Counted from the first letter of the stretch, positions 35,046 to 44,094 are shown. The stretch is 64,000 bases of DNA from Elizabethkingia meningoseptica_A (GCF_045762675.1 NZ_JBJDLK010000009.1:95253-159252), one strand, 5' to 3'. Numbers and translations are program-made. Notes: generated by a model from the sequence alone, not told the origin.

Positions 35046-36275
35046 TTATCTTACTTTTAATGTAATTAGACAAATAACCGCCAGCATAATTCCTATAATC
35101 ATAAATCTGTTCACAATTTTAGACTCGTGATAAGATTTTTTCTGATAATGGTGATGTAACGGAGACATCAGGAAAATTCTTTTTCCTTCTCCGTATTTCT
35201 TCTTCGTGTATTTAAAATAACTTACCTGAAGCATTACGGAAACAAGTTCTACTAAGAACACACCGCAAAGCACAGGGATTAATAATTCTTTTCTAAGGAT
35301 GATTGCCAATACCGCAATTACTCCTCCCAGCATAAGACTTCCCGTATCTCCCATGAAAACCTGAGCCGGGTAAGTATTGTACCAGTAGAAACCTATAACA
35401 GCTCCTACCATGGCAATTGCAAAAATGGTTGTTTCTCCCATATTCGGCAGGAACATAATATTGAGATAGTCCGCGAAAATAATATTCCCGGATAGGTATG
35501 CAAAGAACGCCAGTGTTGCCAAAATAATGGCACTGGTTCCGGCTGCAAGTCCGTCGATACCGTCAGTAATATTTGCTCCGTTAGATACGGCAGTAACAAT
35601 AAATATAACTACCGGAATGAAAACTATCCAGGCCCATTCCTGTGCCTGAGCTTCATCCATCCAGAACAGAATTTTACTGTAATCAAATTCATTATTCTTT
35701 GCAAATGGCACTGTGGAAACAACTGCTTTCTCTGGCGGCGCAAAGTTTTTTTCAATATTTACTCTGTTCTCCGGGGTTGCATTTGCATATTTTCGCTGAA
35801 CTGTGATATCCGAGTGGAAATACATGGTTACACCTACAATAAGTCCCAGACCAACCTGTCCGATAACTTTAAAGATTCCGCGTAAACCGTCTTTATTCTT
35901 TTTAATTTTTTTCAAATAATCATCCAGGAAGCCGATAGCTCCCATCCAAACCATAGAAACAATAAGCAATACGATGTATACATTCCATACACGGGTAAAC
36001 AATAATACCGGAACAATTGTAGCCAGAATAATAATAAGTCCACCCATTGTAGGGGTTCCTTCTTTTTGTTTCTGTCCTTCTAATCCAAGATCACGGACTA
36101 ATTCACCCATTTGTCTTTTACGTAAAAAGTTAATTACTCTCTTTCCGTAGATCATAGCGATTGCTAGAGACATCAGGATAGATAACCCCGCTCTGAAGGA
36201 AATATACCGAAGTAAATTCATACCTGGTATGTGGATTCCGTGTGCTGTTAAGTATTCGTACAGATAGTATAACAT
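35046..36275 (-). CDS. mraY: Phospho-MurNAc-pentapeptide transferase
   Basis: 409 residues with about ten membrane helices. It makes lipid I on undecaprenyl phosphate. Conserved segments: EGTPTMGGLIII, GFLDDYLKKIKKNKDGL with the paired aspartates, NGANITDGIDGLAAGTS, VFMGDTGSLMLGG and SPLHHHYQ near the C-terminus. A polar insertion of about 60 residues (about 155-215) is typical of Bacteroidota MraY and absent from E. coli. The next gene upstream is the four-helix-bundle guest. Confidence 0.95.
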   Translation of the reverse strand: MLYYLYEYLTAHGIHIPGMNLLRYISFRAGLSILMSLAIAMIYGKRVINFLRKRQMGELVRDLGLEGQKQKEGTPTMGGLIIILATIVPVLLFTRVWNVYIVLLIVSMVWMGAIGFLDDYLKKIKKNKDGLRGIFKVIGQVGLGLIVGVTMYFHSDITVQRKYANATPENRVNIEKNFAPPEKAVVSTVPFAKNNEFDYSKILFWMDEAQAQEWAWIVFIPVVIFIVTAVSNGANITDGIDGLAAGTSAIILATLAFFAYLSGNIIFADYLNIMFLPNMGETTIFAIAMVGAVIGFYWYNTYPAQVFMGDTGSLMLGGVIAVLAIILRKELLIPVLCGVFLVELVSVMLQVSYFKYTKKKYGEGKRIFLMSPLHHHYQKKSYHESKIVNRFMIIGIMLAVICLITLKVR

Positions 36276-36283
36276 TCTTTCTT

Positions 36284-36322
36284 ATGAATTGATAATTGAT
36301 AATTGATCACTGATAATCAATG
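36284..36322. repeat. Left flanking repeat (TTGATAA) of the S23-type unit
   Basis: Tandem TTGATAATTGATAATTGAT with a GATAATCAAT arm. It starts about 9 bp upstream of the mraY start and overlaps the stop codon of the four-helix-bundle gene. Confidence 0.65.
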
Positions 36323-36679
36323 CCCTATACTTAATTTCTTTTTATAACTTGATGTTGCTTTTAATATTTCCAGAGCATTTCCCTTTAAATCCTCTAATAT
36401 ATTTCCGGACAACATCTTAATTTCTTCTATTATTTCCAACCAAAATACTGTTTCATCGGCTTCTTCCACTACAATACATATTTTGGCGTATCTTTCTTTA
36501 TTTGATCTCGCTCTGCACATTGCTCTATAATTTGAAGCTACAGAGGTTGACGATCTAAATACTTGCTTTCGTATTACTGATACTTTGTCAGAGTATGGTA
36601 ATTCTGATAGCTCGTTAATTAATTTAACTGCTAAAGTTTTAGTTTTTTGTACAAAAATCTGGTTATAATTCTCTTCCAT
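36317..36679 (-). CDS. Four-helix-bundle (S23 / intervening-sequence) protein in the dcw cluster
   Basis: 120 residues, mostly helical. The family segments LPYSDKVSVIRKQVFRSSTSVASNYR and CRARSNKERYAKICIVVEEADETVFWLEII place it with the four-helix-bundle/23S rRNA intervening-sequence proteins (TIGR02436). In other bacteria these are encoded in 23S rRNA insertions or at scattered intergenic sites; the function is unknown. Here the gene separates mraY and murE and is flanked by TTGATAATTGAT-type repeats on both sides. Confidence 0.88.
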   Translation of the reverse strand: MEENYNQIFVQKTKTLAVKLINELSELPYSDKVSVIRKQVFRSSTSVASNYRAMCRARSNKERYAKICIVVEEADETVFWLEIIEEIKMLSGNILEDLKGNALEILKATSSYKKKLSIGH

Positions 36680-36690
36680 TATTTTATTAC

Positions 36691-36723
36691 TTTATCAATT
36701 ATCATTAATTAATCATCATTCAT
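36691..36723. repeat. Right flanking repeat of the S23-type unit
   Basis: TTTATCAATTATCATTAATTAATCATCATTCAT, which reads as the inverted form of the TTGATAATTGAT repeat at 36284-36322. It ends 5 bp before the murE stop. Confidence 0.6.
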
Positions 36724-36727
36724 ATTT

Positions 36728-38188
36728 TTATTTTCCCATTATGGTTAGTAATTCCTGAATCGTCTCTTTGTCATCAAAATGATGCTTTACACCATTAATC
36801 TCCTGATAATCTTCATGTCCTTTGCCTGCTACAAGAACAATGTCCCCTCCTTCGGCAAATTTTATTGACATTTTTATTGCTTCTTTTCTGTCCGGAACAG
36901 AAAGATATTTACTATAATTCTGTGGCTGAACTCCGGCTTCAATTTCTTTAATAATTGCTAAAGGGTCCTCGGTTCTTGGGTTATCGGATGTAATAATAGC
37001 CAATGTTGCATTTTTAGTGGCAATATCACCCATTTCCGGTCTCTTGGAATGATCTCTGTCTCCACCACAGCCAAATACACAGATTAATCTTTCATTTTTA
37101 GTTCTGATATCATTGATTGTACTGAGTACATTTTCCAACGCATCAGGTGTGTGTGCATAATCCACCACAAAGAAAATTCCTGTCCTTGATTTTATCGTTT
37201 CAAAGCGTCCTTTTACTCTTTTTAACAGGCTTATTGCTTTTAATATTTCGCTGTCTTCAATTCCGATTTCAGATGCAATACCAAATACCAATAACAGATT
37301 GTATACATTAAATCTGCCGGTAAGACTTGTCCAGAATTCTTTACCATTGAAGTTCAGCAGCATGCCGTTAAAGTCAGATTCCAAAATTTTCCCATGGTAA
37401 TCTGCCAGTGTTTTTAGAGCATATGTTTTTTTCTTTGCCCTGGTATTCTGCAGCATTACCATTCCGTTTTTATCGTCTATGTTGGTAATAGCCACAGCTG
37501 TTTCCGGCAGGTTGTCAAAATATGATTTTTTAACATTCAGATATTCCAGGAAAGTTTTGTGGTAATCTAAATGATCATGTGAAATATTGGTAAATCCAGC
37601 TATTTTAAAATGCAGTCCTTCTGTTCTGTGTTGGTGGATTCCATGAGAACTCACTTCCATGAAGGCATATTCACAATCTTCGTATAAAGCTTCAGATAAC
37701 AACTCATTAAGCGTAATAACGTCTGGTGTTGTATGTGTAGCAGGAATTATTTTATCTCCGATACGGTTTTCCACCGTAGAAATCAGGGCACACTTATGTC
37801 CCAGTTGTGTAAAAACATCAAACAGTAACGTCGTTACAGATGTTTTACCGTTTGTTCCGGTAACACCGATCAGATTTAACTTTTCAGAAGGATTTCCATA
37901 AAAGTTACTTGCCAGATGTCCTAAAGCAATTGCTGTATTCTTTACTTTGACATATGTAATATTCTCCTTTATATCTGCCGGAAATTCCTCGCATACAATT
38001 ATTGCAGCCCCTTTCTCAATTGCAGCGTTAATAAACTGATGTCCATCCGCCAATACTCCTTTCATCGCTACATACATAGCATTATCAACCGCTTTTCTGG
38101 AATCGAAAACGATTTTTGAAACCTCTCCGGAATGTGTACCGCGAGTTTCTGTAACTGCTATTTTATGTAATACTTTCTCTAATAACAT
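36728..38188 (-). CDS. murE: UDP-MurNAc-L-Ala-D-Glu-2,6-diaminopimelate ligase
   Basis: 486 residues. P-loop GVTGTNGKTSVTTLL near 112, FMEVSSHGIHQHR, and the substrate motif SDNPRTEDP, whose DNPR sequence marks meso-diaminopimelate-adding MurE enzymes. Lysine-adding ones lack it. It supplies the third residue of the stem peptide, from the same pathway that lysA ends. Its start overlaps the last base of the ftsI stop. Confidence 0.96.
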   Translation of the reverse strand: MLLEKVLHKIAVTETRGTHSGEVSKIVFDSRKAVDNAMYVAMKGVLADGHQFINAAIEKGAAIIVCEEFPADIKENITYVKVKNTAIALGHLASNFYGNPSEKLNLIGVTGTNGKTSVTTLLFDVFTQLGHKCALISTVENRIGDKIIPATHTTPDVITLNELLSEALYEDCEYAFMEVSSHGIHQHRTEGLHFKIAGFTNISHDHLDYHKTFLEYLNVKKSYFDNLPETAVAITNIDDKNGMVMLQNTRAKKKTYALKTLADYHGKILESDFNGMLLNFNGKEFWTSLTGRFNVYNLLLVFGIASEIGIEDSEILKAISLLKRVKGRFETIKSRTGIFFVVDYAHTPDALENVLSTINDIRTKNERLICVFGCGGDRDHSKRPEMGDIATKNATLAIITSDNPRTEDPLAIIKEIEAGVQPQNYSKYLSVPDRKEAIKMSIKFAEGGDIVLVAGKGHEDYQEINGVKHHFDDKETIQELLTIMGK

Positions 38189-40182
38189 TAGTTCTGAAGA
38201 CTTAAATAAATTTTCTGATTCCCGCTGATTTTTGTTCCTTCTGCCGGGAATTGTTCCAACACTTTTCCGGATCCTTTATATTCTACACGATAACCTAAAT
38301 TTTCCAGCTGCGGGATCACGTTTCTTCCCATCAATCCAACCAGATTAGGCATTCTATTACTATCTACACTTACTTTTCTGTTTGGTTCGATCATTTTACT
38401 CATGTCGACCTTTTTGCTCACCAGCATTTCTTTATTAACATTCAGTGGTGTTTTCAGGAATACTTTACCTGCAATTTCCTTAAATGCAGGAGCCGCCACT
38501 CTGGCTCCATAAAATCCTTTTGAATTATCCGGCTGATTAATCACTACAATACACGTGTATTTAGGATTATCGGCAGGGAAAAATCCTGCAAACGATGAAA
38601 TATATTTCATTGGTCCCGGCTTCCAGTACTCGAAACGTGCGGTCCCTGTTTTTCCTGCAATCTTCAGATTCGGTGTATAAATACTTTTTGCCGTTCCTTT
38701 TTCTACTGCTTTGGTTAAGGAATGCGTCATCATTTGTATCGCTTTTTCTGAAGCCATTTTCTGCACCATTACTTCGGGCTTTGCTTCATAAATAACTTTA
38801 CCTTCCTTCATTATTTTATCGATGAATAAAGGTTTTACCATTTTTCCTTTATTAGCAATCCCGTTATAGAAGGTGGTGAGCTGAAGCTGATTAATATTGC
38901 TGCTATAACCGTATGAAATAGAAGCTAATGTTGCTTTGTTCCATCTTTTATGCTCTGGTGTCAGAACTTTTGGTGCTGTAATTCCCGGCAACTCAATGTT
39001 CATTTTATCAAAAAGTTTCCACTTTCTCAAATGATCAAAAAAGATCTTGGGATTATCTGCATAATGCGATGTGATAACCTTTGCTGCCCCAATATTACTG
39101 GACTGTGCTAAAATATCACTGATATCATATGTACCTCCCGAGTGGCTGTCTGTAATTCGCTGTCCGGCATAAGTCCATTCGATACCACCAATATTTACTT
39201 TTGTATTTTCATCTACAAAGCCATCATCCATTGCTGCAAGTAATGAAACTGTCTTAAAGATAGATCCGGGTTCTGTGGCATCTTTTATGGCATAATTGTA
39301 GGCATCTACATAAATTCCGGGCTCAGTTCTGCGCAGGTTCACCATTGCTCTTACTTTTCCGGTTTCTGTTTCCATCACTACAGCACTACCATGATCTGCA
39401 TCGAATTGAACAAGTTGCTTCTCCAGGGCGGAATGGGCAATATCCTGTATACGAAGATCCAGTGTTGTATAAACATCCATTCCGTTTACCGGTTCTTTTA
39501 CTTTCCAGTAATCGATAGGCTTCCATTGGCTGGAATTAATTCTCTGTTCGAGGCGTGTTCCGTCTGTTCCGGTCAGATACTTGCTAAAAGCGCCTTCAAA
39601 TCCTGACTTCGCTCCGTCCCTGTCCATTCCTATTGTTCCGGCACCAATCTGCGCTGTCGCAATTTCTCTGCGGAACTCACGGTCTACAATAAATCCCCCT
39701 TTATTTTTCCCTCTGTTGAAAATCGGAAATTTGCGGATTCTGTCGTACTGATCAAAGTCTAAACCTTTAACCAGAGGATAGTATTGATTTTCTGACTTTT
39801 TCTGCTGATCGAGTCTCTGTCTAAAATAAGATGAGGGCCTACCAAACATGGCGCCCAGAGAGTCAGATAATTTGCTTACGTTATTTTTATAAATCGTATC
39901 CCTCATGGTCTTAAAGTCCAGATAGATATCATACCGCATTACCGTAGTCGCGAGAATGGAACCATCAGAAGCAAAGAGATTTCCTCTTGCTGCTTTCAGC
40001 TTAGCCTCCCGGTAATTCTTGTTAATGATATTATCCTTGAACTCTTCAACATTCGTATTCTGAAGGATGATAATTCTGGCGATAAATACAACAAAAGTCA
40101 ATAAGGCTACACCAACAAAGGCATACCCCCAAAAAAGCATTTTGCTTCTTTTTTCATTGTACTCACTTCCTTTTCTTACCAT
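38188..40182 (-). CDS. ftsI: Septal transpeptidase FtsI (PBP3)
   Basis: 664 residues. One N-terminal membrane helix (MLFWGYAFVGVALLTFVVFIA), a dimerisation domain, and a transpeptidase domain with SIFK (EPGSIFKTVSLL), SSN (AQSSNIGAAK) and KTGTA (AGKTGTARFE), the full penicillin-binding set. A C-terminal PASTA domain follows (MPNLVGLMGRNVIPQLENLG), which E. coli FtsI lacks but Bacteroidota FtsI often has. It overlaps ftsL by 20 bp and crosslinks septal wall with FtsW. Confidence 0.94.
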   Translation of the reverse strand: MVRKGSEYNEKRSKMLFWGYAFVGVALLTFVVFIARIIILQNTNVEEFKDNIINKNYREAKLKAARGNLFASDGSILATTVMRYDIYLDFKTMRDTIYKNNVSKLSDSLGAMFGRPSSYFRQRLDQQKKSENQYYPLVKGLDFDQYDRIRKFPIFNRGKNKGGFIVDREFRREIATAQIGAGTIGMDRDGAKSGFEGAFSKYLTGTDGTRLEQRINSSQWKPIDYWKVKEPVNGMDVYTTLDLRIQDIAHSALEKQLVQFDADHGSAVVMETETGKVRAMVNLRRTEPGIYVDAYNYAIKDATEPGSIFKTVSLLAAMDDGFVDENTKVNIGGIEWTYAGQRITDSHSGGTYDISDILAQSSNIGAAKVITSHYADNPKIFFDHLRKWKLFDKMNIELPGITAPKVLTPEHKRWNKATLASISYGYSSNINQLQLTTFYNGIANKGKMVKPLFIDKIMKEGKVIYEAKPEVMVQKMASEKAIQMMTHSLTKAVEKGTAKSIYTPNLKIAGKTGTARFEYWKPGPMKYISSFAGFFPADNPKYTCIVVINQPDNSKGFYGARVAAPAFKEIAGKVFLKTPLNVNKEMLVSKKVDMSKMIEPNRKVSVDSNRMPNLVGLMGRNVIPQLENLGYRVEYKGSGKVLEQFPAEGTKISGNQKIYLSLQN

Positions 40183-40534
40183 CGATTGAATCCATTTTTA
40201 TCAAAAGTTTGGTTGGATGACTCTCTAACGTCATCAATGAATCCTTTCCCATTTCCTTACTAAGCTCGGATTCCATTTTTATATGGATTAGCCGGCTCTG
40301 TGCATAAGCGTTTCTGGATTTATATTCCTCACTTTGCTCTTTCAGGCTGTTCACTATCTCAATTTTCTGGTTAACCAGGTGATTGGAATAAATCATCACC
40401 ATCATTAATACAAAAACGAGAAGAAAATATTTGTAATGTTCTTTTACTTCATCCCTGTTCAGGAAGTTTCCCTTCACAACATCTATGAAGGTAAGTTTTT
40501 TCCTTTGCTTAGGCGCTGAAGCTTTTTTAGCCAT
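40163..40534 (-). CDS. ftsL: FtsL-like division protein
   Basis: 123 residues. A basic N-terminus, one membrane helix (YKYFLLVFVLMMVMIYSNHLV, about 40-60) and a coiled-coil stretch (KIEIVNSLKEQSEEYKSRNAY). This topology and its position between rsmH and ftsI identify it as FtsL-like, a divisome scaffold partner of FtsQ. Sequence similarity in this family is weak, so the call is mainly positional. Confidence 0.75.
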   Translation of the reverse strand: MAKKASAPKQRKKLTFIDVVKGNFLNRDEVKEHYKYFLLVFVLMMVMIYSNHLVNQKIEIVNSLKEQSEEYKSRNAYAQSRLIHIKMESELSKEMGKDSLMTLESHPTKLLIKMDSIDGKKRK

Positions 40535-40557
40535 TAATTTTGTGTTTTTTTCTGATC

Positions 40558-41451
40558 TTAAACTTTGGTTCCGATTCTTAGTTTTGCACTTCTCGCACGA
40601 GAATTTTCTGCAATCTCTTCATCGGTCGGAACAATAGCTTTGGTTTTCAGAAGCTCGAAAGACTTATTATAATTTCCATAAATGTCTCTTTCGGGTTCTC
40701 CCTCAAACATACCGTTTTTCAGAAAACGCTTTACCAATCTGTCTTCCAATGAATGATATGAAATCACCGAAAGTCTCCCGCCCGGCTTCAGCACCTTGTA
40801 AGACTGCTCCAGCATCTCCTTCAACACTTCCAGTTCCTGATTCACTTCAATTCTTATCGCCTGAAACACCTGAGCAAAAAACTTATTGCTCTTATGGGCA
40901 GGCATGTAAGAAAAAACTCTTTTCAGGTCATCCGTCGTTTTAATTTCACCCTTTTTACGGGCAGCAACTAATTCTCTGGCCAACTTTCTGGCTTCACGTA
41001 ACTCCCCGTAGAGGTAGAAAATATCTGCCAGCTGCTCTTCTTCATATTCATTCACTACCTTTCTGGCATCAAGCCCCTGCATTGTATTCATTCTCATATC
41101 CAGCGGACCTTCAGTACGAATGGAGAAGCCTCTGTCTGCTTCATCAAACTGATGGGAGGAAACTCCCAAATCTGCCAATACACCATCCACCTGAGTCACG
41201 CCATACATCAGCAGGCTATTTTCCAGAAAGCGAAAGTTTTGATTTACAAGCGTAAATCTTTCATCATCAATTTTGTTTTTAAGTGCATCCGGATCCTGAT
41301 CAAAAGAGAACAAACGTCCTTTGTCCGAAAGTCTTGATAAAATCTCCCGGGAATGGCCTCCGCCTCCAAAAGTACAATCTACATAGATACCGTCTGGATT
41401 AATGATAAGGCCGCTAACACTTTCATCTAATAATACAGGATTATGATACAT
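40558..41451 (-). CDS. rsmH: 16S rRNA C1402 N4-methyltransferase RsmH
   Basis: 297 residues. It starts with HNPVLLDESVSGL and has the SAM site YVDCTFGGGGHSREIL. It also has GVLADLGVSSHQFDEADRGFSI, DMRMNTMQGLDA, and the SVISYHSLEDRLVKRF segment, all diagnostic of MraW/RsmH. It methylates C1402 of 16S rRNA. It overlaps mraZ by 11 bp. Confidence 0.96.
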   Translation of the reverse strand: MYHNPVLLDESVSGLIINPDGIYVDCTFGGGGHSREILSRLSDKGRLFSFDQDPDALKNKIDDERFTLVNQNFRFLENSLLMYGVTQVDGVLADLGVSSHQFDEADRGFSIRTEGPLDMRMNTMQGLDARKVVNEYEEEQLADIFYLYGELREARKLARELVAARKKGEIKTTDDLKRVFSYMPAHKSNKFFAQVFQAIRIEVNQELEVLKEMLEQSYKVLKPGGRLSVISYHSLEDRLVKRFLKNGMFEGEPERDIYGNYNKSFELLKTKAIVPTDEEIAENSRARSAKLRIGTKV

Positions 41452-41908
41452 CTTCAGAATTTATTGATCCCATTACTTCTTCAGCAAGTGCAGCAAAATC
41501 AACATCGTCCGTTGAGATTACCTGCTCATACACCTCTTTGTCCCAAATCTCGAAAAGCTCTCCGGCACTCGTAACTACAACATCTTTCTTCAGACCGGCA
41601 AATTGTACCAAATCTTTAGAAATCTGCAATCTGCCTGCATTATCCACCTCCACTGTTTTTACACCCGCCGTAAACATTCTAATAAAATCTGCGTTTTTCT
41701 TTATGAACCGGTTGAGTCCATTAATTTTATGCATTAATTTCTCCCAGCCGCTCATCGGGTAAACTTCTAAACATGACTGAAAAACAGACCGTTTCACAAC
41801 AAACGGCTGGTCAGCAAAATTTTCCATTTGCTTAACCAGAGACGCAGGTACTTTCAGGCGACCTTTGTCATCAATTTTACACTCATATGTCCCGATGAAA
41901 TTATTCAT
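41441..41908 (-). CDS. mraZ: Transcription regulator MraZ
   Basis: 155 residues from the ATG at 41908 (MNNFIGTYECKIDDKGRLKVP). It has two AbrB-like halves, each with a D-x-x-G-R motif: IDDKGRLKVP and VDNAGRLQIS. MraZ binds repeats in its own promoter and represses the dcw operon in other bacteria. The frame is open to a GTG at 41947, but that start would lie within the candidate MraZ operator, so the ATG is preferred. Confidence 0.93.
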   Translation of the reverse strand: MNNFIGTYECKIDDKGRLKVPASLVKQMENFADQPFVVKRSVFQSCLEVYPMSGWEKLMHKINGLNRFIKKNADFIRMFTAGVKTVEVDNAGRLQISKDLVQFAGLKKDVVVTSAGELFEIWDKEVYEQVISTDDVDFAALAEEVMGSINSEDVS

Positions 41909-41914
41909 TTGGGA

Positions 41915-41922
41915 CAAATTTA
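41915..41922 (-). promoter_or_regulatory. Candidate -7 box of the dcw operon
   Basis: On the minus strand it reads TAAATTTG, a TAnnTTTG match only 6 bp before the mraZ ATG. A transcript from it would be nearly leaderless. A second, weaker match (AATATTTG) is at 41925-41932. Confidence 0.4.
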
Positions 41923-41933
41923 TACAAATATTT

Positions 41934-41958
41934 CCACTTTTTACCACTTCGTACCACT
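41934..41958 (-). promoter_or_regulatory. Candidate MraZ operator (three AGTGG repeats, 10-bp phase)
   Basis: On the minus strand the pentamer AGTGG occurs three times with exactly 10-bp spacing (plus-strand CCACT at 41934, 41944 and 41954), just upstream of mraZ. MraZ sites in other bacteria are GTGG/TGGG-type repeats with the same period. Confidence 0.7.
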
Positions 41959-42139
41959 AATTTGATTAATGTGGATAACTTTTAACATCAGAAAATTGCA
42001 TATTTCTAATATTTTGATTTATAATAAATTATGGTATGCTTTTATTTTTTTTGTTAAAATATTATCGGTATCATATTAAAATTTTGTAATTTCTGGTATA
42101 TTAATCAATTTTATCCTTAATCAGGACTTGATTTTTTCG

Positions 42140-42147
42140 TATTTTTG
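42140..42147 (+). promoter_or_regulatory. -7 box before the hydrolase operon
   Basis: TATTTTTG, a TAnnTTTG match 23 bp before the ATG at 42171. The -33 element is not clear. Confidence 0.5.
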
Positions 42148-42170
42148 CAGGGTTTAGGCAACATATAATT

Positions 42171-42932
42171 ATGATTTTTAAAACAAAGAAAGAGAAGAAA
42201 TTTAGCTATGTAGAAGCAGGAGAGGGACATCCTATGGTGTTGTTACATGGTCTAATGGGCGGTTTGAGTAATTTCGATGAAATGGCTGCATACTTCTCGG
42301 AACGAGGATTTAAGGTTTTCATACCACAACTTCCCATTTATGATTTGCCTGTTTTAAATACTAATCTTACCAGCATATCAAAATATGTTATCCGTTTTAT
42401 CGAAGAACATATTGGTGGACCTGTAACTCTTGTAGGCAACTCTATGGGCGGACATGTAGGATTGATAACAGTACTGGCCCGTCCGGATTTGGTTAAAAAT
42501 CTTGTACTCACCGGGAGTTCAGGGTTATATGAACGTACTTTTGGCGATTCTTTTCCGCGTAAGAGTGATAAATCTTATATCAAAAGAAAAACTCAGGAAG
42601 TTTTTTATAATCCGGATGTAGCAACCGATGAGTTAGTTGACGAAGTATTTGCAGTAGTTAATGACAGAATGAAAGGTATAAAAACTGTCATTCTTGCCAG
42701 AAGTGCTATTAAACACAATATGCAGCATGATCTTCCGAATATCACGACTCCTACCTGTATTATCTGGGGGAAGCAGGACAATGTTACTCCTCCGGATGTT
42801 GCGGAAGAAATGCATAAGGAAATTCCAAACTCAGATCTTTTCTGGATAGATGAATGCGGGCATGCCGCCATGATGGAAAAACCGCATGAGTTTAACGAAA
42901 TATTGTACAACTGGATAAAAGATAAAATCTAA
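42171..42932 (+). CDS. Alpha/beta hydrolase
   Basis: 253 residues of the alpha/beta-hydrolase fold. HG-G oxyanion segment VLLHGLMGGLSNFDEM, nucleophile Ser in VGNSMGGHVGL (near 92), acid near WGKQDNVTPPD, and histidine in DECGHAAMMEKP. No signal peptide. Substrate unknown; esterase or peptidase-like activity is possible. It starts the unit hydrolase-engB-acetyltransferase, in which stops and starts abut or overlap. Confidence 0.85.
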   Translation: MIFKTKKEKKFSYVEAGEGHPMVLLHGLMGGLSNFDEMAAYFSERGFKVFIPQLPIYDLPVLNTNLTSISKYVIRFIEEHIGGPVTLVGNSMGGHVGLITVLARPDLVKNLVLTGSSGLYERTFGDSFPRKSDKSYIKRKTQEVFYNPDVATDELVDEVFAVVNDRMKGIKTVILARSAIKHNMQHDLPNITTPTCIIWGKQDNVTPPDVAEEMHKEIPNSDLFWIDECGHAAMMEKPHEFNEILYNWIKDKI

Positions 42933-43550
42933 ATGCTGATAAGGTCGGTTGAATTTATAAAAAGCAGCAGTAAATGGCAGGAGTGTCCTGAAGCGAATCT
43001 CCCTGAGTATGCATTTATCGGACGTTCCAATGTAGGGAAATCATCGCTTATTAACGCTATGATGGACCGCAAGGATCTTGCAAAAACATCGCAAACGCCG
43101 GGAAAAACACAACTCATTAATCATTTTATGGTTAATGAAACATGGTATCTTACCGATTTACCGGGTTATGGTTATGCTAAGGTATCCAAGTCTTTACGCA
43201 AGGATTTTGAAAAACTGATTACCAATTATATCCTTAACCGTAAAAATCTGGTTAATCTTTTTGTTTTGATTGATATTCGCCATGCTCCTCAGAAAATAGA
43301 TATTGAATTTATGCAATGGTGTGGTGAATCGGGAATTCCGTTTTCTATCGTTTTCACGAAATCGGATAAACTGAAACCAAAAGCTATCGAGAATCACGTC
43401 ATCGCTTATCAGAAAGAACTTTTAGAGTTCTGGGAGGAATTGCCTCAGTCTTTTATTACATCTGCTGAGAAAAAAGAAGGCGGAGACCAGATTCTTGATT
43501 TCATTGGAGAAACCAACATTATTCTTGAAAAAAACAAAGTAAAATTCTAA
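42933..43550 (+). CDS. engB: Ribosome biogenesis GTPase EngB (YihA/YsxC)
   Basis: 205 residues. G1 FIGRSNVGKSSLINAM near 28, G2 around TSQTPGKTQLIN, G3 TDLPGYGYAKVS, and G4 TKSD in FTKSDKLKP. It helps assemble the large ribosomal subunit. The start directly follows the hydrolase stop (TAA-ATG), and the stop is the first base of the next gene. Confidence 0.95.
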   Translation: MLIRSVEFIKSSSKWQECPEANLPEYAFIGRSNVGKSSLINAMMDRKDLAKTSQTPGKTQLINHFMVNETWYLTDLPGYGYAKVSKSLRKDFEKLITNYILNRKNLVNLFVLIDIRHAPQKIDIEFMQWCGESGIPFSIVFTKSDKLKPKAIENHVIAYQKELLEFWEELPQSFITSAEKKEGGDQILDFIGETNIILEKNKVKF

Positions 43551-44008
43551 TGCTCGCACCGGTCTGGAAAATAAAAGCCTTTGATGAACTTACAACACAG
43601 GAGCTTTATCAGATCCTGCGTTTGAGAGCTAAAGTTTTTGTAGTGGAACAGGACTGTCCGTATCAGGATGTTGATAATACTGATCAGAAGGCTTTGCATT
43701 TGTGGGCAGAAATGGGAGACGACGTTATTGCCTATTGCAGGATTTTTGACAGGGGTATTAAATATCCGGAAAGCAGTATTGGCAGAGTGGTGACCGATTC
43801 CGATTTTCGCCACCTGAAGCTTGGAAGGCCATTAATGAATTTTGCCATTGAAGCTATTCAAAACAGATTTTCCAATCCCGATATCAGGATTAGTGCACAA
43901 AATTATCTTTTGAAATTCTACGGAAGCCTTGGCTTTGAGCCTGTTGGTGAGAGTTATCTCGAGGATAATATTCCACATACGGAGATGCTGAAAAGCTACT
44001 CTGCTTAG
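43550..44008 (+). CDS. GNAT N-acetyltransferase, ElaA-like
   Basis: 152 residues. N-terminal FDELTTQELYQILRLRAKVFVVEQDCPYQDVD is the ElaA-type signature, and a GNAT acetyl-CoA site is in IGRVVTDSDFRHLKLGRPLM. The substrate of ElaA proteins is unknown. It ends the hydrolase-engB operon by overlapping engB by one base. Confidence 0.88.
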   Translation: MLAPVWKIKAFDELTTQELYQILRLRAKVFVVEQDCPYQDVDNTDQKALHLWAEMGDDVIAYCRIFDRGIKYPESSIGRVVTDSDFRHLKLGRPLMNFAIEAIQNRFSNPDIRISAQNYLLKFYGSLGFEPVGESYLEDNIPHTEMLKSYSA

Positions 44009-44048
44009 TTTTTATTTCCCACAGATAAATTATTTATTTAAGATTAGT

Positions 44049-44081
44049 AAACCTTACAGGTTTCAGAAACCTATAAGGTTT
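44049..44081. repeat. Palindromic repeat / bidirectional terminator
   Basis: AAACCTTACAGGTTT and AAACCTATAAGGTTT pair over 15 bp with one mismatch and a 3-nt loop. It lies between the convergent acetyltransferase and msrA genes and may stop both, but lacks a T-run. Confidence 0.65.
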
Positions 44082-44094
44082 GGATACTCTATAT

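Noticed and set aside
41909..41947. GTG start of mraZ at 41947
   Set aside because: It would put the candidate MraZ operator inside the coding region, and the extra residues do not match MraZ.
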